Assembly (NCBI GenBank): GCA_045611685.1
Contig: JAZKXO010000024.1
Location: forward strand, 62,001-126,000
Source of the DNA: SIG701 sp045611685
GTDB taxonomy: Bacteria > Bacillota > Clostridia > Oscillospirales > CAG-272
Direction: 5' to 3'
Length of the DNA: 64,000 nt
In this document: in pieces, positions 62,229-64,000 of the stretch
How the letters are laid out: every line of letters begins with the position of its first letter
Numbering within the stretch: the stretch's first letter is position 1
The notes under the pieces: model-generated
Seen by the model: the letters and a program-made list of their open reading frames with translations, nothing else
Told to the model about the DNA's origin: nothing
The model's database searches: none
Translations under genes and position numbers: made by a program

Positions 62229-63785
62229 ATGAAGACAATTCAAAGCAAAATACTGTTTGTTGTAATTACCGCGCTTATTGTGATTACTGCGATTGTAACC
62301 TCCATCGCAGTCGGTGTAACGCATAATATCATGCATAAGGATGCGGACAGAATTTTAAACAACGTTTCCGCAAAGGAAGCCGCATATATCAATGACATGC
62401 TGAACGATTTTATGCAGTCGTCGGCAATTATGGAGCACTACGCACTACTTGAGCTTAGCAGTGTGAGTGCGCTGAATAATGAATCCTATCGTGACGAATA
62501 TATAGAGGAAATATGCCACCTTTTTGACGAGGTTGCACTTAATACCGCCGGAACAACCGCATATTATCTCTGCTTCTCACCCGAGGTGACAGGTGGCGTT
62601 ACTTCCGGATTTTACTCAAAATTCAAAGAAGATGGCGTATACGAGCTTTCAAAAGAGGAGTTTGCGGAACTTGACCTTTTTAACGCGAAGTTTATTAAGG
62701 AAAGCGGATTTGATGTGATTGGATCCGATAACATATGGCTGCAGCCGCGAAGAAGTACCTTTGCACCCGACGATACGGTTGTTTCTTACCTTGCACCGAT
62801 TTACAAGGATGATATATTTGTCGGATTCCTGGGCTTCAACATGGATTTTGAGTACCTGCTCGGTCTGGTGGGTGAAATAACCGTTTACGATAACGGGCAT
62901 GCATTACTGCTAAGCGGTGACAAGCAGGCCTGCTACAATCCCGCGGAGGATATCCATATTTCGGAGGATTACGCCGAAGCTACAACAGCTCTAAAAAACG
63001 GCATGAATCTCGAGCTGCGTGCTGCATATGCAGACATCCAAAGCGGCATACGTCCAATGCTCAGCTACATAATCGGAGCATTTTTGGTGGTGCTTGCACT
63101 CGCAATTCTGTATACCTTCTGGGTAACGCACAGAATTGTTACGCCGCTTAAAAAGCTCACTGCCGAGGCGGCCAACATCTCTACCGGCGTGCAGAACGTA
63201 AGTTTTGCTATTAATTCAAAGGATGAAATCGGTATACTCGCACGCGTGCTTACTGACACTTATGCAAAGATTCGAGAGTATTCTGCATATATAAACGCGC
63301 TTGCTTACAGAGATTCTCTTACGGGCATAAAGAACAGTACAGCCTATGCCGAAGCAATCGATGCGCTTAACAAAGAAATAAACACAGGCAATCCCTCTTT
63401 TGGTGTAATAGTTGCAGACATAAACAATTTGAAGAAAACCAACGACACCTACGGACACGATATCGGAAATGAACTTATCATTCATTCAGCGAGAATACTT
63501 GCCGACATATTCAAGACAAGCGCCGTATACCGAATCGGCGGCGATGAATTTGTTGTTGTGTTAAAGGGAAAAGACCTTGAGCGTCACCATACCCTCATTG
63601 AAAAAATGGACGTCGCATTCTCTGCCGATTACATAACGGTAAACGATGAAACAGTACCTGTTTCAATAGCGAGAGGAGTTTCGGTATTCGATTCGTCAAT
63701 TGATCAAGTTTATGCAGATGTATTTGCGAAGGCTGACCACGCGATGTACATGAATAAGGAAGACATGAAGGCTGCACTTGTGTGA
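62229..63785 (+). CDS. Cache-HAMP-GGDEF diguanylate cyclase
   Basis: A 518-residue membrane protein. Membrane segment 8-30, extracellular double-Cache sensor 34-280, membrane segment 282-303, HAMP 305-358, GGDEF 365-518. The active site is canonical, GGDEF at 437-441 (YRIGGDEFVVVL). Five residues upstream, where the RxxD product-inhibition site should be, the text is FKTS, so feedback inhibition at that site is absent. It would make c-di-GMP in response to an extracellular ligand. Last gene of the operon, 38 bases after the EAL gene; a hairpin follows. Confidence 0.93.
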   Translation: MKTIQSKILFVVITALIVITAIVTSIAVGVTHNIMHKDADRILNNVSAKEAAYINDMLNDFMQSSAIMEHYALLELSSVSALNNESYRDEYIEEICHLFDEVALNTAGTTAYYLCFSPEVTGGVTSGFYSKFKEDGVYELSKEEFAELDLFNAKFIKESGFDVIGSDNIWLQPRRSTFAPDDTVVSYLAPIYKDDIFVGFLGFNMDFEYLLGLVGEITVYDNGHALLLSGDKQACYNPAEDIHISEDYAEATTALKNGMNLELRAAYADIQSGIRPMLSYIIGAFLVVLALAILYTFWVTHRIVTPLKKLTAEAANISTGVQNVSFAINSKDEIGILARVLTDTYAKIREYSAYINALAYRDSLTGIKNSTAYAEAIDALNKEINTGNPSFGVIVADINNLKKTNDTYGHDIGNELIIHSARILADIFKTSAVYRIGGDEFVVVLKGKDLERHHTLIEKMDVAFSADYITVNDETVPVSIARGVSVFDSSIDQVYADVFAKADHAMYMNKEDMKAALV

Positions 63786-63821
63786 GATAGTAATTGTTGT
63801 ATAAAAGATATATACAAAAAT

Positions 63822-63859
63822 AAATGACGACGTCATCCGAATGGGTGACGTCGTCATTT
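63822..63859 (+). terminator. Hairpin after the pel operon
   Basis: Fourteen-base perfect stem AAATGACGACGTCA / TGACGTCGTCATTT with a ten-base loop, 36 bases after the last stop. The T-run after it is short. Nothing recognisable lies between it and the window end. Confidence 0.8.
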
Positions 63860-64000
63860 GTCGTGTGACACGCATAACTAAATAGCTATAAATGTCCTTG
63901 AACTTGTGGAAAGGTATATCTTCAACTCGCAAATATAGACAGTTGTTTTTATAGATAAATTCTTCAGTTCAAAGCATAAACCACATAGGAGTATTAAGTT

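Overview
The window reads as a chromosome segment of an anaerobic, low-to-mid GC Firmicute, most likely a gut-type member of the Clostridia. Evidence: the nusB-xseA-xseB-ispA-tlyA-nadK-argR-recN gene order typical of Clostridia, WhiA and a BofC-like protein, paired GlgC/GlgD, strong Shine-Dalgarno sites, and sigma-A promoters with 17-base spacers. I could not fix genus or family; the GTP-type PEP carboxykinase points away from the best-known Clostridium species.

Layout. 1-2045: a class A penicillin-binding protein, minus strand, with its 3' end outside the window. 2182-2544: a small BofC-like membrane protein. 2552-17986: one long minus-strand housekeeping run from nusB to dnaE (RNA, DNA repair, isoprenoid, NAD, arginine regulation, tyrosyl-tRNA, cell wall, replication), most junctions overlapping. 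18263-21173: plus-strand M23 peptidase, M29 aminopeptidase and VanZ-like protein. 21168-28925: a glycogen operon glgB-glgC-glgD-glgA plus a GH13 enzyme. 29065-34005: two potassium uptake systems (Trk and Ktr types) head to tail, then lexA. 34955-36733: GTP-dependent PEP carboxykinase. 36791-41122: a D-2-hydroxyacid dehydrogenase, Hsp33, an SLH-domain surface protein and cysteine synthase. 41313-41687: a 48-residue protein made almost only of Asn and Gln, and tRNA-Arg(CCT). 41783-43080: a cobalamin riboswitch controlling a DUF4430 lipoprotein and an ECF substrate-binding membrane protein. 43243-48014: lactate permease, an SdpR/SdpI-type repressor-immunity pair with a visible operator, and a uracil/xanthine permease.

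The most notable region is 48558-63785, one tight plus-strand operon of ten genes that looks like a Gram-positive Pel exopolysaccharide locus: PelD-like receptor, PelE-like TPR protein, DUF2194 polysaccharide deacetylase (PelA-like), PelF glycosyltransferase and PelG transporter, followed by a CotH kinase-like lipoprotein, a VTC-domain protein and a DUF4956 membrane protein, then an EAL protein and a Cache-GGDEF protein. The PelD here is unusual: an apparently intact HD-GYP domain and a degenerate SDR-like domain are fused in front of the PelD transmembrane/GAF/degenerate GGDEF part, which keeps an RxxD c-di-GMP binding motif. The operon therefore appears to encode synthesis (GGDEF), breakdown (EAL, HD-GYP) and sensing (PelD) of c-di-GMP together with the machine it controls, plus a CotH-VTC-DUF4956 module of unknown purpose.

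How the genes may work together (inference): the glycogen operon, PEP carboxykinase and lactate permease describe carbon storage and anaplerosis; the Trk/Ktr pair handles potassium; the last third is devoted to envelope and biofilm functions under second-messenger control. No mobile elements, CRISPR arrays or rRNA genes were seen.
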